NCBI GenBank assembly: GCA_009733775.1
Contig: WOGZ01000004.1
Location: 62,001 to 126,000, forward strand
Length of the DNA stretch: 64,000 nt
Reading direction: 5' to 3'
Source: Alectoria sarmentosa
Taxonomy: Eukaryota > Ascomycota > Lecanoromycetes > Lecanorales > Parmeliaceae
Below the pieces are notes generated by a model, which saw nothing but the letters and a program-made list of their open reading frames with translations, searched no databases and had not been told where the DNA came from. Each line of letters begins with the position of its first letter. The stretch's first letter is position 1. Below, piece after piece: positions 44,804 to 55,858 of the stretch. Position numbers and translations under genes: made by a program.

Positions 44804-45618
44804 TCAGACTCTATCTTGGCAGACCTTCTCGGTTCCAAAGGTGTCTGCAAATCCCGGCCCTAGCCCTTTCTGCTTGAGTTGTGATAATTCAGCGTAGAAG
44901 TCCTCTGGTATGTTGTCCGCTCCAGCTGTTGGTCTGTTCGGTTCATGCAGTGGATCACTGGCGCCTGCACGGCGCGAATATGTGTAGCCCAGACGGACAT
45001 CTTTTTCGGCGTATTCGTTCACATACACCCGGAACAGCACATTACCATGTAAAGCCTAGATTATCGTCTTGCCTGCCATATGCGGCTGGAGTTCATGCTG
45101 ATAATCTTCCAGTGTAACGCTACGTCTACCATTGAACACGACGTAAGGAAGAACGTTGAGCTTGGAATTCGGGATGATTGACTTGCGAAGCAGCGAGTAA
45201 ATTCCATCAGCACCGATAAGGGTGTCGCTCTTTATCATGGGCCCATTCTCTACATGCAATGAGATTCTTTGCGGGCCAATTTCCACACTCTGGAGGCTTT
45301 GCTTCCATATGATGTCCAAGCCCTTGCGGAGAATACTCTCCAATCTTCCGCGATGGCAGTGGAAGGTCATTGTGGTGGTTTCTGAAATCATCTGGGCCCT
45401 GGGTATACCGATCGAACACTTTTCCAAAAAGCTGGCTTCATACATTTGAAGTACAGGAAGTAGAGGCTGGTAAACAGATCGATGAAGGATAATACCATAG
45501 TTTGAAAAGGGGGAAAAGAAGAAGCCTTCTCTAGAATGGTGACGGGAATACTCTTTGCTCCCGGATACCGACCTAAGATCAGGCCTCCGAGACCAGCGCC
45601 CACGACAAGTAAAGACAT
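44804..45618 (-). pseudogene. FAD-dependent monooxygenase pseudogene
   Basis: The minus strand starts well: MSLLVVGAGLGGLILG contains the FAD-binding GxGxxG. It then changes frame near 45530, within a T/C run after ILEKASSF, and continues with NYGIILHRSVYQPLLPVLQM, FHCHRGRLESILRKGLDI and DTLIGADGIYSLLRKS (the second FAD motif, GADG). A TAG at 45056-45058 interrupts the frame; the same frame continues with NEYAEKDVRLGYTYSRR and then stops at 44804 before the usual GD motif. A frameshift, a stop and a missing C-terminus make a functional enzyme unlikely. The family is the PF01494 type of aromatic-ring hydroxylases. Confidence 0.85.
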
Positions 45619-45986
45619 GGCAGGAGGCGCAAAGAATGAGGAAGATGAAACGACGCCAGTGACGTGGGCAGGTGTGGTCGAGAAGAAGAGAGTAGACTGT
45701 AGACAGGTCCGAAAATGCTTTACCATGAGTTGGCAGGAGTAGCGTAGCATAGCTTTCGCTATACCATCTCTCCTTGCACGATTTTATGGTGGTCAATGAT
45801 CCAAGACATTGACTGGTACAGAGCCCCTCGGGTGTAGAGCCATAGCTCATACAGTACGAGACAACCCCGCTAGCGATCTCAATTTGACCTAGTACTAGTA
45901 CACCTCCAGAGGACAAAATCCGAGAGTTTGAAAATCAATAATTCGAGTTGTTGCAATCGCCAAATTAAAACGATGCTTCATCCAAC
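45619..45986. promoter_or_regulatory. Divergent promoter region upstream of GPI11
   Basis: Lies between the FAD pseudogene and GPI11. No site assigned. Confidence 0.35.
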
Positions 45987-46884
45987 ATGACAGAGACAAC
46001 TGAGGCAAAGCCTCGAAAGCTCGTTCCCATCTCCCAGCCCATTTCCGTCCTTCCTACCAACCTCGCTCGCCTCTACACGCACCTCCATCCCATTGTTATC
46101 CTAACTGTTTACTACTTCTGCTTTCCCTATCTGGTCGCTGACCCAGTGTCGACCCTCTCCAAGGCTATTGCTCCTCTTGCCCATCTCCAGATTACGTACT
46201 GCGTCGTCTGTCTCCCTCAGTCCTCCGGCAGCTCGACGCCTCCGCCTACATCTTCAAAGGGCCCTACAACTCGGAAGCGTGTTCAATTCGCCCAATCCGC
46301 CAAGTCAAAGCCTGCTTCCGTTGCGTCCAGGATCACTGTATGCTGCAATCCAGCTTCCCTCTCCTTCGCCTTGTTTTGGTCTGCAATGGGACTTGCTAAC
46401 TTTTTACTACCCCCTTAATCAAGCCTGCGATTATCTCCCTCCTGCTCTGCCTCTCGCTTTCGGCTCCGCTGTCGACCGTCATACTCATACTCTTCGGTGC
46501 CCCTCTGACTACCCATTTTTGGCACAACCTCCTATGCGCAACGCATATATCGTTACTGGGCGTCCTGCCCTTGTTCTACGTGCACGGCGTCAACGCGCGC
46601 ATGTGGAGGGAAATATCTGGAGCCTGTCTGCCATTTGACGAAGTATGGGGAGGTTTGGTGGGGGCAGTAGTGGGAGCTTGGCTTGGTGCAGTTCGTTGGG
46701 ATATTATTCCCGTGGTCAGGGTCAATGAAGACTAACCGACATACAGGTACCTATACCCTTGGATTGGGACCGAGAATGGCAGAAATGGCCGGTGACGATC
46801 GTCACAGGGGCGTATCTTGGGTGGTTTGTATTCAGGTTTGTGGGTGAGTATTTGCTGCGAGGGAAGAGGATTGAGTTCGACTGA
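45987..46884 (+). CDS. GPI11: GPI ethanolamine-phosphate transferase accessory protein Gpi11 (PIG-F)
   Basis: Three exons, 45987-46337, 46424-46690 and 46747-46884; 251 residues. Several hydrophobic helices (VILTVYYFCFPYLVADPV, IISLLLCLSLSAPLSTVILI, GGLVGAVVGAWLGA) alternate with short loops. The C-terminal part VPIPLDWDREWQKWPVTIVT followed by GAYLGW is the strongest family mark of PIG-F/Gpi11. The ending EYLLRGKRIEFD without a further intron fits the usual basic terminus, so the GTGAGT there is read through. In the ER, Gpi11 helps Gpi7 and Gpi13 add ethanolamine phosphate to GPI anchors. The donor of intron 2 (GTTCGT) is weak but the phase is right. Confidence 0.9.
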
Positions 46885-47603
46885 TAGAAGGTTCAAACAC
46901 TGTTATAATATTGATATCTAAAATCGGTCAGAAAGACCCCAGGACGGTTGCAGTTTCTGCGCCCTTAAATCCTCTCTCATCCTGGACTCATTCCGCTTTC
47001 CTCGCTGTCTATATGTCTATATATCAAAGCTTCAGCTACCAGACCTCTTGCGAGATTGCTTCGCGAAGGGACCCAGCAGCTAGTCCCCCCAATAGTAACG
47101 GGAGGCGGTCCCTTACTTATCTTAATTACGAAAAGGCTGCAACTGCCACTGCATGATGGATGTTCAATTGGATCAGACGTCAACTGTTGCTCGTACTCGC
47201 CTGTGATTATATCATTCTGGTGTAAGGCAGAAATCCGTACCTACGGTTGCACTCTTCGTCATCTATAAAGGCGCTTATGATTGGATCCTCATGATCAAGA
47301 TGCGATCTAGTGTGGGCTGCGCTGAGTACCTATTTCTTCTAATTTACCCTCGACATATCCAAGCCACAACTAGGCGAGCAAAGATCCAACAGCATCCATG
47401 GGACCAACGTGGTAACAAAGGCGATTGAGGGATCGATTTAAGCTCCTAATCGACCGCCTTGACGGGTTAGCGCGGGAAAAGCTTCTACCTTAGTTGTTCA
47501 AGGCCGCTACATACTGCTTGAGGGTCTTGGGGAAATATGGCATTTAAGAGTCTACCGAGGACATGCACAATCTCCCCAGCTGCTTCGGACGATCAATCGA
47601 CCG
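46885..47603. other. Intergenic, nothing recognised
   Basis: No supported gene. It separates GPI11 from the degraded gene that starts near 48400 on the other strand. Confidence 0.45.
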
Positions 47604-48402
47604 TTACACATTCCCAGGCCTCCCAGTCTTCATCCACCATGGCCAACGCTTCCAAGTCAACGTCTTCGGCAATTGCACCCTCGTCTGCGGGCCCAGTAAA
47701 TCGAAATCATCTGAAACATCCTCTTTCCGCTCTACAGCAGATTCCCAATGACCATCTTTCAGACAAACAAGCGCACCTTTGCTGAATTCACGATCATCCA
47801 TGCTTTGAAATGATCACTCTTGGGCGAAAAGTGGAAACGAACTCAGGTGCACTGTCGAAAGAGACATCTTGCGTCCGGCCGGAAGAGACGTCGACATCCG
47901 GTCCTAGACCGAGTGGCACTACCACTGCAGTGCCGTCCACGCCAAGCTGCCAATGTCTCCCAGGCCACTTCAGCTTCGTACTCGTATCCGACGCACCTCT
48001 TGCTAGTTTGGTCCCTGCGATCATATATACATTGGCCCTGAATTTGCTCCTCATGATGAAATCTCGCACCTCGGGAGAAGACGAACATTTTTCGATATAG
48101 GCCTTGTCAAGCGTGAAGAATGCGTTTCCACCCAATCGAAGTCACCAACATCATATTTGACACTGAAGTCGATCCCGACTCCTGACACTTACAAGAAACT
48201 CGTCCACAGACCTGGTGTTCCCAGCCTAGGACGCCCAATCTCGGCAGTCCAAATTCTTTGATAGGACTCGTAAATCGGTCGTATGGGTAAGGCGGGACGC
48301 GGATTCAAAGCCTCTTCAGGTAAAGAAGGTGAAGTAATGATGTTGCCTAAAGCAATGAGCCTTGATGAAGGGCAGTCGCGCGTTGGTGCTAGGAAGTAGT
48401 CT
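47604..48402 (-). pseudogene. Degraded member of an unnamed fungal protein family
   Basis: Read on the minus strand, YFLAPTRDCPSSRLIALGNI and GLWTSFL (upstream), SVKYDVGDFDW, then AYIEKCSSSPEVRDFIMRSK, NVYMIAGTKLARGAS and FDSAPEFVSTFRPR are segments of one family that I remember as recurring hypothetical proteins in Pezizomycotina. They lie in different frames: a TAA follows SFL at about 48191, where related proteins continue, and a frameshift separates the two halves near 48130. The last part (REFSKGALVCLKDGHWES) is in yet another frame. No start is clear. Function of the family is not known to me. Confidence 0.65.
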
Positions 48403-48849
48403 TGGCCCTCATGAGCTTATGCCTGAATGAACGGCGCTCCGATGCTGCAGGTGTATACGATGCAATATCTGTGGGCTGTGTAATTTCTTTGATCCTGTAT
48501 GATAAGTCCGCTTCTTGTCGAAATTGGGCTTTGACCTCGAAGTCTTTGTGCGGATCTTTGATAAAGTCTCTATTGGCAACATAGCGATATCGAACGAGTG
48601 GTTATGGTTCATCGAAGTGATTGAAAGCCCTCGCTTAACACCTGCTTAACACGTGGCGGGCTGCATAGACAAGCCAATCACGAGAAGCGTCCTTTTTAAA
48701 TGTCATGCATCGAGGTGTCGATATTTCTTTCAGATCAATCATGCTAGATCCTCATACTGGTACCTATTTATGTATGGGAGACATGAAATTCCACACATTA
48801 CTAGCTCCGGGGGCGGGGGCAGCTTGTGGTTTCGACCCAGCTTCGCAAA
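48403..48849. other. Intergenic, no gene
   Basis: Nothing recognised. Confidence 0.45.
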
Positions 48850-49329
48850 TCAATCGGATTCGTCGACAATCTCCATAGTCTCTCGTCTACTGGGCCCGTA
48901 TGACCTTGTTTGTGACCTAAGCTGGTTCATGGGTGCGCGATGTTGTGGCCGAGGCTTGCGAGTCTGGATATAATCTCCATCAGGCTTTCTTATGATGTTC
49001 TCGGGGAGCTTCCCAATCGGTTTTGGCGGAGGTCGCTTTCGTGGAGGTGTAGAGTCCGAATAGTCACTGTTGCTTGTGGAGTACCCATCTCCGCTATCTC
49101 GCGGGATGCAGCAATAATAGATCAATAGCAGCAGCGCAATGAAACCTAGTATAGAGCCTACGACAGCACCAATCGAGGAAGCCGAGAGTCCGGAGTGAGG
49201 GTTGGGCTGCGATGTCGGTGTTGCTTTCTCTAGCCTGAGAATAGTCGTGTATGTTGCTGAGCTTCGAGCGTAAGGAAGGGTGACTGTATGTACCTCAGTG
49301 CTCGATAATGCTCGAGCAGTCACAGGCAT
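48850..49329 (-). CDS. Single-pass membrane protein with short ectodomain and basic tail
   Basis: Single exon, 159 residues from the ATG at 49329; an upstream in-frame ATG at 49431 would add 34 residues. The N-terminus (SSTEVHTVTLPYARSSATYT) is Ser/Thr-rich and short. One clear membrane span follows, SSIGAVVGSILGFIALLLLI then YYCC, and then a tail of about 80 residues rich in Pro, Arg and Lys (STPPRKRPPPKPIGKLPENI). There is no classic signal peptide, so orientation is inferred from charge. Similar one-span proteins with GLSxxxIGAVVGSILG spans are common in filamentous fungi; none has a function known to me. Confidence 0.7.
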   Translation of the reverse strand: MPVTARALSSTEVHTVTLPYARSSATYTTILRLEKATPTSQPNPHSGLSASSIGAVVGSILGFIALLLLIYYCCIPRDSGDGYSTSNSDYSDSTPPRKRPPPKPIGKLPENIIRKPDGDYIQTRKPRPQHRAPMNQLRSQTRSYGPSRRETMEIVDESD

Positions 49330-49593
49330 GACCCTGGAGTTGGCATCACGGCATGGATTGCACTTTAGCTCAGCCAGAGATTGAAAATCTAGTACCTCCA
49401 GCCCCCCACATAGTGGGCTTGCTAGCTGCATATGCACCCTCGAGCACTTTCAGCCTCGGCCTCAACTCTCGAATGTTGATCTTTTCAGATACTCCTTGCT
49501 TGAAACCTGACAAACATGAACGATTCTGAAGTCGAGAGCTCGTCTCCTGAAGGCGACCGAACGTGTCCCAGAGCTTGAAACTGCAGGCTTGCC
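49330..49593. promoter_or_regulatory. Divergent promoter between the membrane protein and the TPR-hydrolase gene
   Basis: Start codons of the two genes are 264 bp apart and point away from each other. Confidence 0.4.
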
Positions 49594-52427
49594 ATGGCAT
49601 TGTCCGGGTCGTCACCCAATGTTTTCCGTACACTAGGCATGGAAGAGCACAACAAGAAGGACAAAATTGCTCGTACGCATTCCGAACGCGGAGAGTTTGA
49701 AAGGGCATCGAGCCTATTCCGAGAGAATCTCGCATGGAGCAAGAAGACACTAGGGTCTAAAGATTTCATAACGCTCGAGGACCAGGACCTCCTTTCTTTC
49801 AACCTTCACGAACTCGGCCAGTACGAAGAAGCAGAAGCTTTGGACAGGCAAACATTACAGGTCAGGAGAAAAGACCAAGGAAGTCGGCACGAAGACACAC
49901 TTGAGATCCAACACAACCTTGCCTTTAACCTTTTCAAGGTCGGTCGCTACACAGAAGCAGCAGATTTAGATCGGAGGACGCTCAAGGCCAGAGAAAACGC
50001 TCAGGGTCCAGAAGATCAAAGATCACTTTCAAGTCGACATAACCTCGCAGCTAGCCTTCAGGAGCTCAAATTTTACAGTGAAGCAGCAGACCTAAATCGT
50101 GAGACATTGAAGATCAGGGAAAGGAAATGCAAAAAAGATGATGACGATCTCATCGCCAGCAGACATAATCTCGCAACTAATCTACACGAGCTTGCTCAAT
50201 ACGATGACGCAGCAGATTTGCTACAACGGAATCTCAGCGTTCTAAGAAAAACACGGAAAATAGACGATCCGCAGCTGTCCAGAAATGAGCAGTCCCTGAC
50301 TATCAACCTCAATGCGCTTAGTCGCAAAAAAAAGGGGGAAGAAGACAGGAAAAGAGATGACAGGAAGCGAAAACAAGCATGGGATACTAACGCGCTGCAT
50401 GAACAAAAGCTCTTAGAGCGAGAGGCTCCTGCGAAACTCAAGATAGATCAGGAAAACACAGGGATAAATGCAGGTTCAGATTACGTGGTGACAGATAGAG
50501 ACAGGAATCGATACGACGACAGTCCGAGACTCACTCGTACCGGAGCAAGGATCACTGCTGCCACCCATGGTAGTAACAATGAAGAAAGTGCAGGCATGGA
50601 GATCCAACGCTCGCGCAGCACTAATCATAAGCGCCGACCTAGAAAGGAAAAATCGCGAGAAGAGCTGCCGATATCAATGAGAACGGAAGACAATATTTCT
50701 ACTCGTCTCGGCATCTCCAAAGGTGATAGCCAAGCAAATAAACCAGGCCCAATCTCGAATCACAAACGAGCATCATCGGCTTCGGAGGCGATGATGCCAC
50801 CTTCAACTCGGATGGGGACAGCTTCGGCTCCTACTATTGTCTTTCCTCCCGAAAATCGTGATGCGGCCAAGAGTAGGTTTCGAGAAAGCAATCTTATGTA
50901 GTTGTGTAGTGATATGCACTGACCTATTACCTTAGAGCAAGCTTCACTGTCTATACCCGTAGTAAAGGAACGAAGACCAAGAGCCAAGTCTGACCAGAAT
51001 CTAGCGAAATCTTGTTCTAGCAAAGAATCTGGCGAAGCTCCTGTCACCAAAACGACACGACCTAGCTCGGTTGGACCAAGCTTAAAGGCAGCTTCAAGCC
51101 CCGGTCTCAATGAAAGGAAGTTGAAGAACTCCGAGCAAGTTACAAAAGATCTGGATCGCCTACAGATAGACCCAAGGTCTTCCGAGCATGAAATTCATTA
51201 CCATCCTTCCGTTCAAGATAGCCACTATCTGACCCAACCAACCTGGCAGCAACCTTACCTAAATGCGGCGGACCATCCAACTATTGGACCAACAGAAGCG
51301 CGGGTGATCATGTCAACTTCACCTACGGACAGAGTGAGAGTCTGGCGAGTGGAGGAGATTCCTGACGGCACGTCCAAAGAATCACTACAACAGATGTTTC
51401 CATTCGAGCAGCGCGATCGGATAAAGATAACTTCACTAAGCCCTAATGTCAATTTGACTCGACAAACGTTAACTGCCACAGTCGCATTCCTAGCAGGACC
51501 CGAAGACGAATTACGTCTCATTTCGGATTCTGACATGCGTATAGACAAGGACTTCTATGGGTTCACTCCATTGCACACTCCAGATGGACACGTCGATGCC
51601 GACGTTATTGCAATTACTGGACTCGCGGGTCACGCGTTCGGGTCATGGGCCGCTTCTCAGCACCACATGTGGCTCCGTGACTTCCTCCCTCGCGACTTCC
51701 CTAACACAAGGATTTTGCTTTATGGATACAATTCACATATAGCACATAGCCAGTCTAGAAGTATCATCGCTGATTTCACCAGTAACTTTATCGCCAAATT
51801 TCGTACCATGCGAAGCCAATCTCGGAGTGAGAGCCGGCCTATCGTTCTTATTGGTCACAGTCTGGGTTGCTTGATTATCAAAGGAGCCTTGGTGGAGCTG
51901 GGATCCAATTTCTTTCATTCTTCCTGTGAGCATCTTCAGCCCATACGAGAGTCATACCCGTACGCATGCTAACGACGCCGCTGTTAGCAGACCCACCTCC
52001 GCCTGTGCAATGTCTCATAATGTTTGGCGCTCCACATCGCGGTTTGGACGTCGTGGCTTTACAAACTATGGTAAGAGGCACACCTTCCGAAGAACTTGTT
52101 CGGGAACTCGACATGCGATCTCCGACCTTACAGATGCTCAATGACGGCTTCCGTCGCGTGTACGAAGGTCTCGATATCTTGACAATTTATGAGATGGAAC
52201 CTACTGCATCGCTTCAGGAAGTAACACCCGGATGCTGGAAACGCACAGGGCCGCTTGTCATGATGACTGAGAAGAGCTCTGCCCTTCTCAATTGGCTGAA
52301 GGAAGAACGTGTTGGTCTGAATCAAAACCATTCGAGAATTGCAAAGGTGGACCTCGGCCAGAACGGTTGCTATGATGACATTGTCCACTTCATGCAAGAG
52401 TCTTTCTTTTCGCTCCGACCAAGGTAA
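49594..52427 (+). CDS. TPR-SesB-like alpha/beta hydrolase fusion without NTPase domain
   Basis: Three exons, 49594-50872, 50936-51925 and 51988-52427; 902 residues, phases consistent. Residues about 25-245 are five kinesin-light-chain-type TPRs of about 42 residues (SRHNLAASLQELKFYSEAAD and similar). Residues 245-480 are a charged, disordered linker. From about 555 a small module (VRVWRVEEIPDGTSKESLQ) precedes ADVIAITGLAGHAFGSWAAS, LLYGYNSHI and VLIGHSLGCLIIKG, with nucleophile Ser735, then CLIMFGAPHRGLDV and NHSRIAKVDLG (probable catalytic His871). These are the marks of the SesB/DUF676 lipase-like domain usually placed N-terminally in fungal NLR-like receptors. Here TPRs come first and no P-loop NTPase is present. 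A GTAACC at the last codon could in principle extend the gene. Confidence 0.85.
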
Positions 52428-52799
52428 CCCGTCTCAGAACCTCGACAAATGTTGGCCCAACGACTACACCCAGTCTAGTCTTGACTCACAGAAGAGCACC
52501 GTCTGCTTGGGATGTGGCGAGACCAGATGCCATTCGCATCGAGACAGCCTCGGCTCCTACGAGTATCTTGCCTTCCCAAGGACGTAATGTAGGTGAAGGT
52601 AAATGTCAAGAATGTAATCTCGGTATAGCTATATAGTGATGGATTCACCAGAAGCCCCAGTCGTCCCAGCTGAATTACACCTCCATTCCACTTTTTGTGA
52701 CGCCCACAGAGGCGTCGAATATTCATACGTGTAAGAGGACACTATATTCTGTCTTGAAGCGAACCGTCTGACACTGGTCCGCTTATTTGTATAAAAGGG
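52428..52799. other. Gap between hydrolase gene and subtilase remnant
   Basis: Short frames only; it could hold a continuation of the upstream gene or lost 5' parts of the subtilase gene, but neither can be shown. Confidence 0.35.
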
Positions 52800-53756
52800 G
52801 GATGATTGGTTCTTGCGCCTCGAAAAGAACTCACAGGCTTTGCTAGGACCGCACAGGAAAGACCGAATGAGAGGGGTCAAAACTGCGATCGTGGACACTG
52901 GGATTGACCGAACGCGTGCTGAGATCGAGGCTCAATTCAATAAGCGCATCAAAGGTTCAAAAAGCTGGATCGATGATCAGGGCGGTGATGGGGATAATTG
53001 TGGTCACGGTACGCACAATGCATCGCTTTTGATGAAATTTGCACCAGAGGCACACATATGTGGCACATGGCGTCAAAGACTTCAACAGCTCGCTAAATCC
53101 CGACAATATTTCCCGGGTCCGTCCCTTTCCGACCCAAAGGTTACATGTCGTTTGCTGACCACAATCAATCTAGGCCATCACCCACGCAGCGGATGAATGG
53201 GGGGTCGACATCATCCCTATATCTTTCGGCTTCCCACGACGATACGTAAATGTAGAGAAGGCCATCGACCGAGCTTCCAAAAAAGATGTCATTATGCTCG
53301 CTGCTGCGTCCAACAGCGGTGCCAATCGCATGATCCACTGTCCCGCATCATCTCCCCAAGTCATCTGTATCAATTCTGCCGACGGCGGCGGTGCAATATC
53401 AAGATACAACCCACCACCCTGGTCTAAAAGTCATAACTTTCCGTTCTCTGAGAAGCCGTTTCATCGGCCTGGCCAAACAGGCTTGGAGAAGGCGCCGAGA
53501 AGCGTCGGTGGGGTACGTCGACCTCGACACCAATCGCTGCTCTGGTTGTGGAACTTGCGGAACAGTCCAAGGCGAATCTGGTTCATGGTGTACGTCTTGA
53601 GACTCTGGGGGGAAGAGGGAGGTATTTTGGTATATGAGCGAGCAACGGGATGATTATAGCTTTATCGTGCCACGGAAACTATTGGACGTGGAGGTTGGCC
53701 GAGAGAAAGTGGCTTTCGGAATATGCGATCTCTGTACAAAGGCACAGATTCTTTGA
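52800..53756 (+). pseudogene. Subtilisin-like serine protease (S8) pseudogene
   Basis: Homology begins with WFLRLEKNSQALLGPHRKDR and the Asp motif AIVDTGID, continues to the His motif CGHGTHNASLL, then shifts frame near 53065 (next block VAHGVKDFNSSLNPDNIS). After a probable intron it continues with GVDIIPISFGFPRRYVNVEK and AAASNSGANR. Another shift at about 53450 gives the Ser motif WGTSTSTPIAALVVELAEQS, and a further shift near 53610 gives MSEQRDDYSFIVPRKLLDVE. All three catalytic motifs survive, but in frames that cannot be joined by plausible introns. The 5' region found in related fungal proteins is absent. It follows the TPR-hydrolase gene directly. Confidence 0.85.
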
Positions 53757-54217
53757 CGTGGAGGATGATGCGCATTATAAGTAGGTCTACATTCGAAAGC
53801 AGCAATACAGTACAGTATGTTGAACTTCCCGGACCAGGGTCTTTTCACATCGGGTCGTCCCCCTCCAGCTCCCGAGTAGTGGCTTGGCAGATGTCCAGCA
53901 CCCTCATTGATCAATTCTCTTTACTAAGCCGCCAAGACTAAAGTACTTTAGCTTGGCTAGCTCAGGAAAAAGACCCTGTAGGCCCCCTCGAGCGCATCTT
54001 CAAGCGCTACGTACGGAGTACTAAAGTCCTAAAGTACTTACTCTTCAGCTCTTTAGAACCATTCCTCTGCCCCAACAACGCGCTGCGCTCAGGTGAATCG
54101 ATTCTTGATTCCTCTCCAGAGCGTCTCAAGAGATGTCCTTGGCTACTGCATTTGTCGGAAGGCGCTGAAGACTATATCTCCAAATTCGAGGGTAAACAAT
54201 TGACAGATCTTATCGCC
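53757..54217. other. Intergenic with a 27-bp palindrome
   Basis: No coding sequence. The palindrome at 53931-53957 is listed separately; a related tract (taaagtcctaaagtactta) follows at about 54021. Confidence 0.5.
53931..53957. repeat. Near-perfect 27-bp palindrome centred on CTAAAGTACTTTAG
   Basis: gccaaga + ctaaagtactttag + cttggc reads almost the same on both strands, with one extra base in the left arm. A related core lies at about 15534. Origin (transposon scar or binding site) is unknown. Confidence 0.7.
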
Positions 54218-55267
54218 ATGGCGCCCATCGCAACGTCTGATGCCAATCCAAACGCTCGGTCAAAGACAGCTGCCGAGCCCACACCTCTGGAGGCTATATC
54301 TCACGGGCCAACACTTCCCGGCATTCCCTCATTCATTAACCTTGAGGAGAAAAGGCAATGGATGTACGGAGTACTTCAAACTCTGTAATACAGAGACAAT
54401 ACTAACACGGGATGGATTCAGAAAGCAACATATGGCCGGCGTGTTCCGCGTCTTCGCCAGGCTCGGATATACTGAAGGCACATCGGGTCATATCAGCGTA
54501 CTCGACCCAATTCAGACAGATGCGATGTGGATGAATCCTTTAGGCGTACAGTTTGCCCGATAAATATTAACTGCAGGACTCTGTTTCGCAGATCTAACCA
54601 AGACATAGGTGCATTTTGGCATGCTTAAGGCGTCCGATATGATCCTGGTCAACTACGACAATGGCCAAATCATTGGAGGCAACAGAAGTAGGCCTGTCAG
54701 TGCTGCCGGCGTTTTGATACACGCTGCAATTCATAAAGCCCGGCCGGACGTACATGCAATCTGTCATGCACATTCAATCCATGGTGTCTCCTATTCGGCT
54801 TTTGCTAAGCCCCTGGAGATGCTAAACCAAGATGTGTGCACGCTTTTCGGTGTGCAAGAAGTGTATTCCCAATACGGCGGTATCGTCTTTGATGAAGCAG
54901 AAGGGACAAGAATGGCCCAGACACTCGGACCAGAAGGAAAATGTTTGATACTGATGAACCACGGCCTTTTGACCGTGGGGAAGACATGTGATGAAGCTGG
55001 GTTTCTGTTCAGACTGATGGAGAAGAGCTGCAATATTCAGTTGGAAGTCGATGCAGCCGCGGCAAACGGCTTGAAAAAATACATCATTCCAGATGAGGAG
55101 GCCGCTTATAACTTCACGATGGCCAGCGAATCGGTAAGTGCATCAAGGGAGAGTGGTGTACCATCCTATTTCGAACGCTGACGATGTGTTAGGAGATGTT
55201 GTATTGCGAGTTCCAACCTGAATTGGAATACGAAGAGTTCCTCAGTGGGCCCGGTTTCAAAGCTTGA
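54218..55267 (+). CDS. Class II aldolase/adducin-like protein
   Basis: Four exons, 54218-54363, 54422-54545, 54609-55133 and 55193-55267; 289 residues with all phases matching. The start at 54218 has an ideal context (gccATGgcg). The fold marks are EEKRQW before the first intron, ARLGYTEGTSGHISVLDP, MNPLG-VHFGMLKASDMILV across intron 2, the metal-binding HAHSIHG and the second metal ligand in LILMNHGLLTVG. Family members use a divalent metal to cleave or isomerise sugar phosphates, but many fungal ones have unknown substrates. The gene looks intact. Confidence 0.9.
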
Positions 55268-55858
55268 TGCCACACCTGAGGCTGCAGAATCAATCAAAGC
55301 AGAGAGTGCTGAGCCCGGAAGAACGGTTTCCGGTAGTAGTAGGGAGGGTTTGTGGGTTGTGGGGTAGAAGCCGATGTAACATACTTGGCCCTTCATTCTT
55401 TCTTTGTAGTCATGGCAATTCAGTCGAAGTTGAGACATCCGTGTCCTAAATCTTTTTATTGTATCGCGAATAAAAAAGTGTGATTCAAGGCGGATTATAT
55501 CTCATAGAAATCCGGTAGAGTGAGTCGTTCTGCACTGAGGGGATGATCTTCCTTCGTCTGAGTCACATTCATGGGCCTGCTGTCGATCCCGTTGGTGCCG
55601 CTGTAGCTGCACAATCCATGATTTGACTCATGAAGAGCCACTTTTACTAGAGTAAATTTGAGCACTGGCCAGATATCGACAGCGTACAAAGCGGAAGGCA
55701 GAGTCAAGAAATTGTGCGTTCTGTTGACTTTCATCTAACACACCACACCAAATAACCTTGCCCTTCTTCCCCCAAATCTTGCCTGTTCTTCACAATTTCT
55801 CCACCCTTCTCACTTCGATCCGAAACTCGTTCAGGCAATCATCCCGCTGTATTCCGTA
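55268..55858. other. Intergenic, nothing recognised
   Basis: No supported gene between the aldolase-like and REI1-like genes. Confidence 0.5.

Noticed and set aside
46850..46940. A third GPI11 intron at GTGAGT and a longer C-terminus
   Set aside because: Reading through gives EYLLRGKRIEFD, which fits the family's usual end; the spliced extension does not.
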